64,000 nt of DNA, from positions 102,063,063-102,127,062 of the forward strand of contig CM035438.1 of NCBI GenBank assembly GCA_020310875.1, written 5' to 3'. Positions 12,221 through 23,400 of the stretch are shown here, in pieces. Positions within the stretch are counted from its first letter, which is position 1. The number at the start of each line of letters is the position of its first letter. The position numbers and the translations under genes were made by a program. This DNA comes from Ceratopteris richardii. Its lineage: Eukaryota > Streptophyta > Polypodiopsida > Polypodiales > Pteridaceae. The notes under the pieces are model-generated. The model worked only from the letters and a program-made list of their open reading frames with translations, was not told the origin of the DNA and did no database searches.

Positions 12221-12766
12221 TAAGAGAATTATATGTAGGAACATTTATATGTGAAGAAGTGATGAGTGTCTTCTGAAACAAGTGCAATCTCGATGGTCAA
12301 AGAATTGGTCAGTTCTTAGTGCATAGTGTAAAGTTTTGGACGAATGAGGAGTCAAAATCTAAGTTGGAAGGTAAGCCATCTATGGCTAAAAAATTTGCTT
12401 AAATGGGTTCTAATTTGGGAGAAGTATGTGTTAGAAGTTGCAGGTGTCAAAGTTGACTCTACAAGAGGACAATTTCAGACATAGGTAGATTGTTTGGATC
12501 ATTTCTCAAGATCTACTGAATCTTTTGAGATGTTTTAACGTGGAGAAGGTGCACAACCTTTAGGAAACACATTTCACAAAGTTTCATAAAAAACTTTACA
12601 CATTTGATCAGTCAATGAGTGAGTTATGTGCAACAGACTTTTCTATGTAGTGACTTTCTTCACAGTTAGCTAGTCTTGATAGTTTGACACTTGTTTTCCA
12701 AAACTGGTTGAAGTTTTGAGTTATTCTTGATATAGAGGTGTTCTAACATCAAGAATATCTTGTCTT
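12221..12766. other. No recognisable gene
   Basis: Stop-dense sequence between the copia LTR and the gypsy gag. It may include gypsy leader sequence, but no primer site is visible. Confidence 0.45.
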
Positions 12767-13405
12767 TTGGAGATTAATACTCTCCATCAATTAGGTGCAT
12801 CCATCTATGAGGATGGTATGAGGCAATCATTTGTCCAAGTAAAAAATTCCCATAAACCCTTCAAACTTGAACACCCACTAGTTAAATTTGAAGAGGGTTC
12901 ATACATTGATAAACAAGGAACCATGTATGTGGTTACCAGCTTACCAAAAATAGGATAGATGAGTCTAGAAATGTCATTCCCTAGAACGAGATAGGAGACA
13001 TAGCAAGGAGACCTAGGACAAGAACCCAAGACTCCTCGAGGCAAATCTATCTTGACCAAGATAATTACTCCAAAGTGGATTTCCCAAGACAACAAAAGAA
13101 TAAAACTATTTAGGAATAAAGAAACAGATGAAGATTTTTGGAGATTCATGCAAGATCAACTTAGCAAAATAGGCAGAGTCACCATCTATGAGTTCAAAGA
13201 TCCTAAGATACTAGGCAAAGTTGTCTATCTGGATAACATGTCATAGAGAATGTTGTTGGTAATAGAGCATGGTAGGCATGCATACACTTGACAGGGTGAA
13301 TTGATTCTCCCTCCACCAAGATCTAATGTTTCCCATGGCCTCCAAGGTGTATGATCATCCCAAGCTCATGAAACCCAGAGGGAAAGAGCTAGAGAGAGAC
13401 ATGGA

Positions 13406-13735
13406 GTGAGCTTCACAAATGCCTTAGGAAGAGCACAATCAGGACTTGAGAGTGAAAGACCTGAAAGAGAGAGACATAGAGCACATAGGCATCAAAGAGA
13501 CGAACATGATTTTCCATTGCCTAGACCTCGAGAGTACACAAGAACCCTTAGACCTTCTCAAGTGGTCAAGAAAATGAAAAACTACTTTGATGGGTCAAGA
13601 GATCCTTTTGATCATGTGGCCGAGTTCAAACAAGTGTTAAGAGCTGAACAAGTCAAGGACTTGTTCACTGAGTTTGAGGCATTTGGTTTGACCCTCAAGG
13701 GTACTGCTTTAGCTTGGTTTCAACCCCCTAAATAG
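13406..13735 (+). pseudogene. Gypsy gag core fragment
   Basis: About 109 codons. An Arg/Glu-rich N-terminal part precedes the Retrotrans_gag signature FDGSRDPFDHVAEFKQVL and LTLKGTALAWFQPP. It ends in a TAG, but gag-like sequence (LLEAFIVEISKSGI, IHNFNQTPKETL) resumes beyond it in another frame up to about 13990. The gag is thus frameshifted rather than ended. Confidence 0.8.
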
Positions 13736-14019
13736 TCACAACTACCAAAATATAGGTAAACTACTAGAAGCATTCATCGTAGAAATTTCCAAGAGTGGCA
13801 TCAAGCATAACACATCATCTTTGATCCACAACTTCAACCAGACACCCAAAGAAACACTTTGAAATTGGTGAACATAGATTTAAATAATACATGGAAAGAT
13901 GTCCCACACCTAAATTACCTACACAAGCAAAGCAATTTTTGCTATTTTTAGATTGATATCTAAGTGGGAAACTTAGATCATATGTATATCTCAAGGAGCC
14001 AATCACACTAGATCAATGC

Positions 14020-14496
14020 TTGAGAATGTGTTTTGACATAGAAGACAATTTGGATGAGGAATTAGAATCATCCAAACTCAATAAGGATTCTGATAGTTCT
14101 ACTAGCCATACTTCCAAACCCTCCACTGAGATAGATGAGATACTTGAGCACATTTCCAAGAAGCTAGGAGATCAAAATAGACAAACACCAAGGGTCACCT
14201 TGTTGAAGCAATGTTATACCTGCGGAGGAGACCACATGGCTAATGTATGCCCAATGCAAAATGATAACATGAGAGAACTGAATGCTCCATATTGCATTAT
14301 TGAGAGAAAATACATGAACTATATTGCTCAGGATTGCTATACAATAGGCAAGCTATCATACAAACTTATCAACAACCTTGCCAATAGGGTAGGTATCAGA
14401 ACCAATACCAACAGCCGTATTATAGGCCACAACAACAATATCAACCTCAATAATAGCAACAATACTAAACACCATATAGGTTATAACTGGTCCTAG
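14020..14496 (+). pseudogene. Gypsy gag C-terminus with zinc knuckle
   Basis: About 158 codons: an acidic, Ser-rich linker, then CYTCGGDHMANVCP, a CX2CX3HX4C knuckle one residue shorter than the usual CX2CX4HX4C. An Asn-rich tail follows. It is the nucleic-acid-binding end of gag. Two further knuckle-like motifs downstream suggest an expanded nucleocapsid region. Confidence 0.7.
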
Positions 14497-16166
14497 GAAA
14501 CCAATAGCCACCTCTTGCCAATGTGATTCCAATTAAGTATGTCATGGCAGAGGAGAACCCTAATAGAGCATTGGTGCTGATGAACCCTTTGGTCCCAGAA
14601 TGCTCAGAGTTTGGATTACACCCATGAAGATAGTCCATGAGCTTATTACACAAAGTCACCCGAGCACAGTGAGACTTGTCCATATCAATATGAGGCACTA
14701 GCTATGAAACCAAATTGGGAGTGAGAATACTCCAATATCATGTATACAAATCCTAACCATAGGCCCCAATTGAGACAAATGAGACCACAATCCCCTAGAG
14801 GACCATGTTTTAGATGTTAGGGCAGCCATTTCATTTGTGAATGTTCCCACGCTCCAACTGAAGGATAAGGATAGGACATCACAATACAAGGCTTTTGTCT
14901 TGAGTGCAGTAAAGAACATCTCACGAAAGATTGTCCAAGGAACCCCTCTAGTGCACCCAAGGTTACACCCGTTAATGTGGTAGGATTAGTGGTGGATTCA
15001 AGTTAAAGTAGCATTAATATGGCTCCTATACAGACAATCACTAGGGCAAAAGCCTTAAAATAAGCTAAAACAATTGAACAATCAAATTCAAGTGAATCAT
15101 GAGAGCCTAGTAAGAGGAAAACAAGAACATGGAAGGATACCGTGAAGAAGACCAATCGTAAGTGGGCTAAAAATTTATCCAAACTAGAACAAAGCTTGAG
15201 AGATGCAAAAATAAAAATTGCAAGCATTTCATCTCAAAACCTGTCGCATGCCAAAAATCCATCCATTCCACTTCATCCCACCCCACCACTCATTTTGAAT
15301 AGACCAAAGTCAAGGTATGTTCTCGCAGATCCAAACTTAAAAGGCTTGGACATGATGTTCAAGGCCTACCAGGCGCAAATTCAAGAAGGGACAACAATTG
15401 CAAGCTAGATAAGAGTTACCATAGAGTAGATTTAAAGATTGAATGGACAAAATTTTGCATGTAAATGGTAGAATTATCTAAGGAAATGCTTGAGGCCAAT
15501 CAATTGTTCAATCAAACAAATTCCATCAAACTGGGTTTGCATTTTGAGGGCTTATTAGAAAGACTAGAGCAGTTGGTAAACAAGCCATATGTTTCTTTAC
15601 CTCCACAAGTTCAACTAGTTGTTGAAAGAGAAAGCTCACTGCCAACAAAAGTTTATGTTCTTGATTCCATGGATGCTGGAACACCTCTTTCAATTGAATA
15701 GTACTCTCAAGATTTCTTGCAGGAAATATAAGAGGAAAATTGGGCCAAGGAGAAGGGTGATCCCCATCCTATTCATGAAATTGATGATCTTCATAATTCA
15801 ATTTCCCCAAGACATTCCATCTATTTATGGAGACCAGGCAGAGCAACAAGAATATGAAAGATCAGGTTTTGAGTCTAATTCTTTACAAGAGTTTCCACAA
15901 TTCACAGGCCCATGGGAATTTTAATCTCTTCACATCAAAGCTCCCACATTACTAATACAAAATGAAGACTAAGTGGTTCCAAGAAACACTGAAGTCGTGA
16001 AGAACACTACTAGGTCTAGTGTCATCTCACCTTTGAAGAGCTTCTCAAAGTAAAACCTGAGTTGTGGAAACATGTGAAAAATCAGGTTCCAGAACTTCAT
16101 TCAAATACATGAAAAGTAGGCTCTAAGCTAAAAGTCCCATAGATACCTCTAGATAAAATAGGATAC

Positions 16167-16523
16167 ATGAGTGAAGGTGAAGAAGGTAATACTTATCTTC
16201 CAATCACCTATCAAGGTTACACAACCAAAGCTATCTTAGTTTCGGATGCTGGTGTTGTGATTGCGACCACCTTGTTGTGGAATCAATGGGTCGAACCCGC
16301 ATTAAAACCAACTAGAATGAAGCTTCAAATGGCTCACGGCCATATTGAAAGACCTAAAGTATTGCTAGAAGGGATAACTCTAATCACTTGTGTAGAGTTT
16401 GAACACACCTTTGCTATATGTGACTTTGGCAAAAATAATGTTTATGAGATGATCCTAGGAAGACCCTTCCTATGCCAACTCCAAATAATACAAGATTGGG
16501 GAACCAATTCCTTGTACTTTTAG
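16167..16523 (+). pseudogene. Gypsy aspartic protease-like domain
   Basis: About 118 codons with the gypsy protease pattern: KAILVSDAGVVIATTLL where DSG/DTG is expected, then RMKLQMAHGHIERPKVLLEG, FAICDFGKNNVYEMILGRPF and LQIIQDWG. The active-site triad reads D-A-G, so the usual Ser/Thr is lost and activity is doubtful. It ends at a TAG with loosely similar sequence continuing to about 16710. Confidence 0.75.
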
Positions 16524-16525
16524 CA

Positions 16526-18018
16526 CTTAGGGGTCACAACCAAGGTCAATCTGAAGGATTATACCTTTAGAGATGTACCACCCCTACAATGGAATCGTGT
16601 CCACCAGATGCAAGAAGATTCGATCTCTATGCATTTTGAAAGTTCTTCTGATCTATCCTGGATGCATGAAGATACTCACTTGTGGAACTTAAAGCTCTCA
16701 CTGGAAGAGTAAATATGCCTAAAAGTGAGAGAAAAAGGAACTTCTCAAGGAGCCAGACCCGTTAGAGACCCAACCTATGCACCGATGTTCCCACTCCTGA
16801 GGGTGAGAGACAGAGAGGAGGAGGGCGGTGATCACCTGGACAGATGTGTTTTTGCATGTGTGTATTTGTGAGATTGAGCACCTACTTGCTGATAGATCGA
16901 TCAGCCTGAATCCGATGTTGATGATGACATAGCCATTATTTGTGCTAGATGGGTAGTTATAAGCGGCTTGTTGGACTTGGTGTTTCCTATGTTACTGATA
17001 GGTCTATTGTGAAAGTTTGTAGTGGTTTGCGTGTGCTTGGATAACTACCTGCTTGTGTCTCATCTCATCGTATGTGATCGGTTTTTTGGGATTTGATTAC
17101 ATTTTGGGCAACCTCGTTTTTTCTTAGGTATGTATGCGATGAGTATATGAGCTCTTGATAGAGATGAAAGGATATATATGTTTCATTGATTCTCAGTTGT
17201 TATATTTTTTGGACTTGCCTAGTTTTTGTCGAGTTGCAGGTGAGCAGGACATGACGGAAGAGAAAGACGACTTCGCTAAGGTATTTCCCAGGTATGTACA
17301 TGCTTTTGGTTGAGCTAACAACGTGTATTGATGTCTACAAGTTGCAAGATGATCCAGGAGAGGCATCGTCATGATGTGATTGCGGAGACTGGTTGTTTTT
17401 ATGGTTTGCATTTATGTTTCAAACTTAGGAAAACATGTGGATCATATGGTTTTTATCGAGTTTGTCGTAGGATGACCTAGCAAGGATCGGGTGTGCAATG
17501 GGCTTTATGGATTTTGATTTTATGATTGAAATTATGGGAATTGTATGGATGCTATGTGGTTACTCAAGTTTTGTTGCAGAGAATGTAGAAAGAATGGGTC
17601 ATGAGCAGATATGAGAAGGTATGGATGCATTTGAGCCATGGTCTGGTGGAGGTGAGTATGTGCATGCATGGGTATATGTGATGGTGCAGATGGTAGGACA
17701 CCGTGCAAGAGGATCAGGTATGAATAAGGAGTTTGGAATATATGTGTATGTGACATGTGTCATGATGGCATGATTTGGGGTGACTTGATTATGATGCTTC
17801 ATGTGAGCTAGCCATTTGGATGAGTGACAGGTTAGAAGCAAGGTGTACAGGTGGTGCAACGGCTTGTCGAGGACGACTTCGCGAGCAGAAGGGGGAGTAT
17901 GCTAAATGTATCTATGGTTGATTGTAGGCATTTGGAAGAGGGAGAAACGGGGTATCAGCCAATGTTTATGCAAGATTAATTGATCTTTTGGGTGAGGCTT
18001 GGTGGATACCACAGTTTT
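16526..18018. other. No recognisable gene; possible gypsy 3' region
   Basis: Somewhat GC-richer than its surroundings, with no domain recognised on either strand. A purine tract AGAAGGGGGAG lies at 17887-17897, just after GAGGACGACTTCGCGAG. This could be the polypurine tract of a gypsy element, but the sequence after it does not begin TG, so an LTR is not supported. Confidence 0.35.
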
Positions 18019-19093
18019 GGAAGGCTTCTTGCGTCATAAAAATGATATGGTGATTTTGGAGGCAGCACGTGCCATCACATAGTTGAATGGTGTGATCACT
18101 AGGGAATTGACCCCTGTAATTATTGTTCTTCAGCTATTTTTGAGTTCTTCAAAGCCAGTTTTTTGCTTTGCAGCTATCATAACTCTAAATAAGGTTACCA
18201 TGACTCATCCTTTAGTTGTGACTAATTGCAACATTGATATGGAAAGCTTGATTTCTAATCAAAATCGAAGCATTGCCACACTTACCATTACCACTGTTTT
18301 GAAGACAAGCAATGAATCCAATGTTGATAGACTTAGGAAGAAAATTATGAATTTCATGTCTGATATAGTAGATGAATTCAAGATTATTGTGGTAGAAGCA
18401 ATGAGATCACTATGCTTAAAGTTTTTGCTGAAATACCAGACCTTGATGAATTTTCTCAGCAATATTCTCCGGGAAGGGGGAGGATTTGAGTACAAGATTG
18501 CCATTGTGGATTCCATATTAATTCTTATCCAGATATTCCTAATGCGAAAGAAAGTGTCTTATCTCATCTTTGTGAATTTATTGAAGATTGTGAATTCTCA
18601 TACCTTTCCAGTCAGATCTTACATTTTCTCACTAACGAGGGACCCAAAACATTAGATCCCAGTAAATACATTCGTTATATACATAATTGTGTTATATTGT
18701 AGAATGCAACTGTGAAAGCAAGTGATGTAAGTGCCTTGGCAAAGTTTGGAGCACTAGTTGAACCTCTGAAGCCACGTATTTTAGTGTTGTTAAGGTGATG
18801 CCTTTATGACAATGATGATGAGGTCAGGGATAGGAAAACTCTTTACTTGAATGCTTTAGAGAGTGGAAGTCAACTAGAAGATGGTGGTTTTAGAGCTAAT
18901 AAGTTTGTATTTGGGACTCTGGATGTTCCTTTAGCCAATCTCCAGGCTAGTTTATAGGCTTATGAACCTAGTGAAACACCCTTTGGTATTCGAAGTGTTC
19001 CTAAGGATGTGAAGTCTCAACCTTATTCAGAGAAGAAGGCACCCGATCCCAGAAAACCATCGAAAGATGCAGCTCTGCCAGCAGCAGTTGACA
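18019..19093 (+). pseudogene. COPG: Processed pseudogene of coatomer subunit gamma
   Basis: The translation closely follows coatomer gamma (SEC21), a subunit of the COPI coat that acts in Golgi-to-ER vesicle transport. Recognisable stretches in order are RHKNDMVILEAARAIT (from 18031), TPVIIVLQLFLSSSKPVF, NCNIDMESLISNQNRSIATL, FMSDIVDEFKIIVVEAMRSL and [13 protein letters not shown] frameshift near 18530 moves the match to another frame, which continues with [47 protein letters not shown] and YDNDDEVRDRKTLYLN. There are TAG or TGA stops near 18067, 18702, 18797 and 18955. The roughly 350 codons run on without introns, which points to a retrocopy. Both ends are missing, including the C-terminal appendage domain. 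It cannot make a working protein. Confidence 0.92.
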
Positions 19094-20044
19094 GGGGGAA
19101 TTATCCCTAAATGTTCACATGGGGTAGTCGACTAGCAGAGTGTGGCAGAGAAAGGGGATGGCCATCACTCCGCACGGGGGGCCGTGAATGCACGAGCTGG
19201 GGATTTTTTATGATTGTTCTTCGGTAGGCATCGAAAGGGACCGTTTCGGTTGCTGAGAAGGGCATTGGGGGAGAGGACAGCAGGAGTAGGGGGCTCGCGT
19301 TCTCTTTGGAGAGCGGCAATGGAAGGGAATAAGTTGGGGGAAAGCTGCAACTGAAGGGGTTTTGGGAAAATATCTGAGAAGAAAGAGAGCTCTTTGCCTT
19401 GCTAAGAGGAGACGACAGAGAAGAAAAGGTGGTCGTCTTTGTGTCGATCCAGACGAGTGATGGCACACCTGCAGAGTACCAAAGCCATCCAACAACTGAA
19501 ATGAGAAAGGGGAAGTGCAGAGTCGAGCACCATAAATACAAGGAAAATGCTCACTGAATTGGTTCAGTTGAGCATGGAACAAAGGATGCATCATCTACAA
19601 TAGAAGGCACTTGTTTACAGTTCAAGTCTTTCTTTTGCTGCATCCATAGCCAAGGTTGATCCTGCAAAGAAAATACATTGAATCATCGTTGAGGGACGAG
19701 AGAAATCACAGAGAAGAAGGGTATGGATTCAAGGTCCTATGATACTGAGGAGGAACCTTGTACTACAAAGTGACATTGAAGATCTCGGAGTTTGTATTGA
19801 TTGGTTTCATGAACATGTCTTCCATTGACATAAAAACAAAAAGCGAGGAGGTTTATTCCATTTAGCAAATAGATCCAGATGGAGATCTATTCTCAGATGT
19901 AAACAATAGGGGGTGCCATACCTATAAGGTCTTAGGAAGTTGATTGTTTGAGCATTGTTGTGTGAGCTCTCATGCCATAAGCAACCGATTGTAAAACAGT
20001 TTTTGAACCATACCTGCATCTCCATGTCGATAAATACATCGGAT
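19094..20044. other. No recognisable gene
   Basis: Open frames on the minus strand (19107-19541 and others) come from pyrimidine-biased sequence and overlap in three frames, which argues against coding. No motif was recognised. Confidence 0.5.
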
Positions 20045-20099
20045 GGAGTAGAACGTGTTCATAGCATTATTAGGAGTAGAACGTGTTCATAGCATTATT
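20045..20099. repeat. 28-bp tandem duplication
   Basis: A unit beginning GGAGTAGAACGTGTTC occurs twice in a row with a period of 28 bp, at 20045-20072 and 20073-20099, with no mismatch visible. Confidence 0.95.
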
Positions 20100-20260
20100 G
20101 AACACCAGACCCATAGCCACACTTCACAAAAAGGACACATTGTAAATGCAGGGGGGTGGGAGGGGTGCAAGTGCACATCTAGAGAAAGAGAGTAAGAGTA
20201 AGAAAGTGTGTGAGGGGGTAAGAAGGAGAAGAGTGGAAGAGGGTGTAGATGTGTGTGCGC

Positions 20261-20308
20261 TTTTTTTTTTTTTTTTAAAAAGGAAGTTCGGCCTTAGCCT
20301 AATCTCCC
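20261..20308 (-). other. LINE 3' terminal tail and poly(A)
   Basis: On the minus strand the element ends GGGAGATTAGGCTAAGGCCG, then AACTTCC and a poly(A) tail. A close version closes the truncated LINE at 57418-57467, so it is a conserved family terminus and probably the site recognised by the element's own RT. Confidence 0.8.
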
Positions 20309-20405
20309 GGACTTTAATTATATAAAGAGAAAAAGTTACAAGTGAACGGGACTAGTGCCCATGGGACCCCCCGAATCCCACAACGCAGGGGAGAAGTCTA
20401 GCAAG

Positions 20406-23400
20406 CTACAAGGCATTACAAATGAGGTGGATAACATTATCATCACCCTCATGTGGGACCCATTTGGGTTTCAACTTGTTGTTTTCCAGGAGATAAATAC
20501 AGTGATGTCTAAACGGTGGTGAACTTTTGACTCGGGAGATTCTTTTACCAAGGAGAAACAAGGATTTCTCGATCGACCATTCCTTAGGAGTTTGGTCGAA
20601 ATTGACGGCACAGCGCTCTCTCCAAATCTTCCAGAGAGCCTCGCCTCTGATGGCATTCCATAGCCTCGAAGAGCATCCAATCGCCTCACCCAACATCACT
20701 TGTTGCCAGTTGATTTGACTCGTAATTCTCAAAACTCGGGACACGTGATGCCAGACAACACGGGACTTGGGGCAGTCAAAGAACAGGTGGGCTAAATCTT
20801 CGATGCACCGATGACAACGCTTGCACCATGGCGGCACACCACAAATTTTGTTAGCCCTTGCATTGGTCCAGATTCCTTTATGCAAGACCTGCCACATGAG
20901 AACGGACTTTTTGACCTCAATTAGGGGGTGCCAAAGAGACATGAATTTTAGCTCCCACCGAAGTTTGGTCCAAGCAAGGCACCATCTCTTGTTAAGGGTG
21001 TGGTGAACATCCACTTCCCCTTTGAAGTTCGGGATTTTGGACAGTTTCTTACCATTGCTCCATTTGAGGCCCTCCGAGCAAGGAGGATCCTGACCGCAGA
21101 GAAGGCGGGTAGTAGAGCGGTCCCAGGCTAAACACCTGCTTTGAAGAAGAGTCCATTCCTCAAAGGTAATGCTAAGTCTCGGATCCAAATCTTCGAACCT
21201 AATCCACTGGCGGGTCTCTTGTTTCCAGAGCTGTTTCCACTCTTTGAACCCCTTGTTCCATAACCGCCTTGCAGTTTGGAGGTTCCAAGAATCCACTCCC
21301 CGAATGCCACTGATCGGGAACCAGATAGAGTCATTTTGTCTTATGCCAGCTGCCCACTTCCAATCATCACTGATTCTGATGAACTGTTTGGCCTTGTTCC
21401 AATTCTTCCATAAGGAACACACGAGGCTAGAGCCTTTAGGGCAGACTGGGTGGGGGGAGAACAAAAGAGTGAGAATCCCTATGTCCTCCCAACCCGGGAG
21501 GCCGACAAAGGTAAAGTCTCCCGTGTTTCTGAAGATCAATTTAGCCCAAGAGGACTCCCTATTGCTCCAGGCCTTGATAAGCCATTTAGCCGCCAGTTTG
21601 TCAGCTAAAACAGCAATATCCAAAATACCCAAGCCCCCTGAGTCTTTAGGGCTAATGCAAGTTTCCCATTTGATTTTGGGAACCCCCCTTCTGTTTGGGT
21701 CCCCAGTCCAAAGGAAGTTCCTGCAGATTCTTTCTACTTTGGCCAAGTCTTTCTCCTTAGGTCTCCAGCACGAGATAAAGTAAATCATTGTAGATAACAT
21801 AAAGGTGTTAATAACCATAGCACGCCCTGCCAGGTTGACTTGCATACCTTTCCATTGATTCAGCTTGCTATCCAACTTGGATAGCACCCAGTTCCATCGT
21901 TGTTCCATTGAGATATCGAAACCCATCGGAATGCCGAGGAGACGGAAGACTTGACCGCTAGGGATAACTTGACACCCCCGATCCACCAACAATTGGGGAG
22001 TAGGCCCGCTGATCGCTCTAAAAGCAGTTTTGGCATGGTTGATTTTTGAGCCTGATGCCATACAAAAGGTGTGGAGGCACCACCAAAACATCTCAATGCT
22101 ATTTATATCGTTATGCACAAAGGCATTCATGTCATCAGCAAAAAGTCTCACAACCATTTGGCCGTGATTTCGAGGTAAGGAGAGACCCTTGAGATTGCCG
22201 GCGTCCATGTGATGCTTTAATAGGCAGCTGAGTCCATTTGAGGCGATAGCGAATAGTAAAGGAGCCAGAGGGCAGCCTTGCCTAATTGATCTTTTTAAAC
22301 GAATGGGCTCAGAGAGTTTACCGTTGATGTTTATTCTAGTTGAAGCATTTCCAAGAAGCGTGGAAACCATCTTCGTAAACTTTTGGCTGCATCCAAGGTC
22401 TTTCAATGATTGAAGAATAAAGTCCCATTCCAATCTGTCATACGCTTTGTCGAAGTCGATCTTAATAAAAACTAGATCTTGAGCAGACTCCTCAGCAAAA
22501 GCAAGGCCTTCCCAAATATCAATAATTGCTTCAAGTATAGATCTACCTTTGATAAAACCTTTCTGGTCCTCGCACAGCCATGACTTTAAATGACAGGAGA
22601 TTCTGTTGGCGATAACTTTTGCAATTATCTTGTATCCAGTTTGGAGCATGGTAATCGGGCGCCAGTTTTCAATTTTGTTCTTATCTCCCCGTTTGTGGAT
22701 TAACTTGATGACGCCATTATTAATGCACTCAGGGAGGGCACCGAAGGAGAGAGCCTCTTGCCACACGAGGCGCAGGGGGGTGGCCACCTGAAGTTTGAAG
22801 GACTTAAAGAACTCATTGGTAAGGCCATCTGGACCCGGACTTTTCCCATTGGGAAGGGCATCAATAACCTCGATAATTTCATTCTCGGAGATGTTAGCAT
22901 CCAGCAGAGCAATCAAGTTCTGTGGGATTCTGGTTTGAGCAACCCTTGAGATGGTTGCCATGGAGTCGCGCCTGTGGGGGGAAAGAGGAGTCGAGACCCC
23001 GAGAAGGTTAGTAAAATGTTCGACGATGATAGTTCTATTCTCCATTTCAGTGCGACATTCAGTTCCATTGTTATCGACCATTAGGGGGATGGAATCCCTA
23101 GCTTGTTTCCTTTTGAGGATGTTACACATCTCTTTCGTTGGTTTGTCCGCCTTCCCTGCCCACCACTCTTTGAAGAAAATTTGGAGATTTTTCCTTTGGA
23201 CCTCCTCCTCTAATCTTAGCCTACCCCTGATTTTCAACAGACCCTGTTGGCAATGTAGCTTACCTTTGTTCACCTCTTCTTCAAGCCGTGAGAGCCTCCG
23301 GTACACCATTTCTCTTCTTTTCTTTCGAATTCCTCTTATAGCCTTTTGCGTCCTGATTAGAATTTTACGAGTCCTTTCTACCGCATTTCTCCAGCACTTA

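Larger units (their letters stand above)
12767..16525 (+). mobile_element. Degenerate Ty3/gypsy element, gag and protease
   Basis: A gypsy gag-protease remnant without RT. The frame containing 12767-12958, 13052-13246 and 13406-13735 is one continuous reading frame broken by stops. Its last block has the gypsy gag core (YFDGSRDPFDHVAEF, FGLTLKGTALAWFQ). After a frame change, gag continues to 14496 with a zinc knuckle, CYTCGGDHMANVCP. Two more knuckle-like sites follow near 14810 (broken by a stop) and 14898 (CLECSKEHLTKDCP). A retroviral-type protease occupies 16167-16523. RT, RNase H and integrase are absent downstream. Confidence 0.85.

Noticed and set aside
17887..17940. Gypsy polypurine tract followed by an LTR
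   Set aside because: The purine tract is good, but the next bases are TATGC rather than TG..., and no matching LTR was found.
19107..19594. Three overlapping minus-strand frames at 19.1-19.6 kb
   Set aside because: Overlap in several frames, biased composition, no motif; no sign of a gene.
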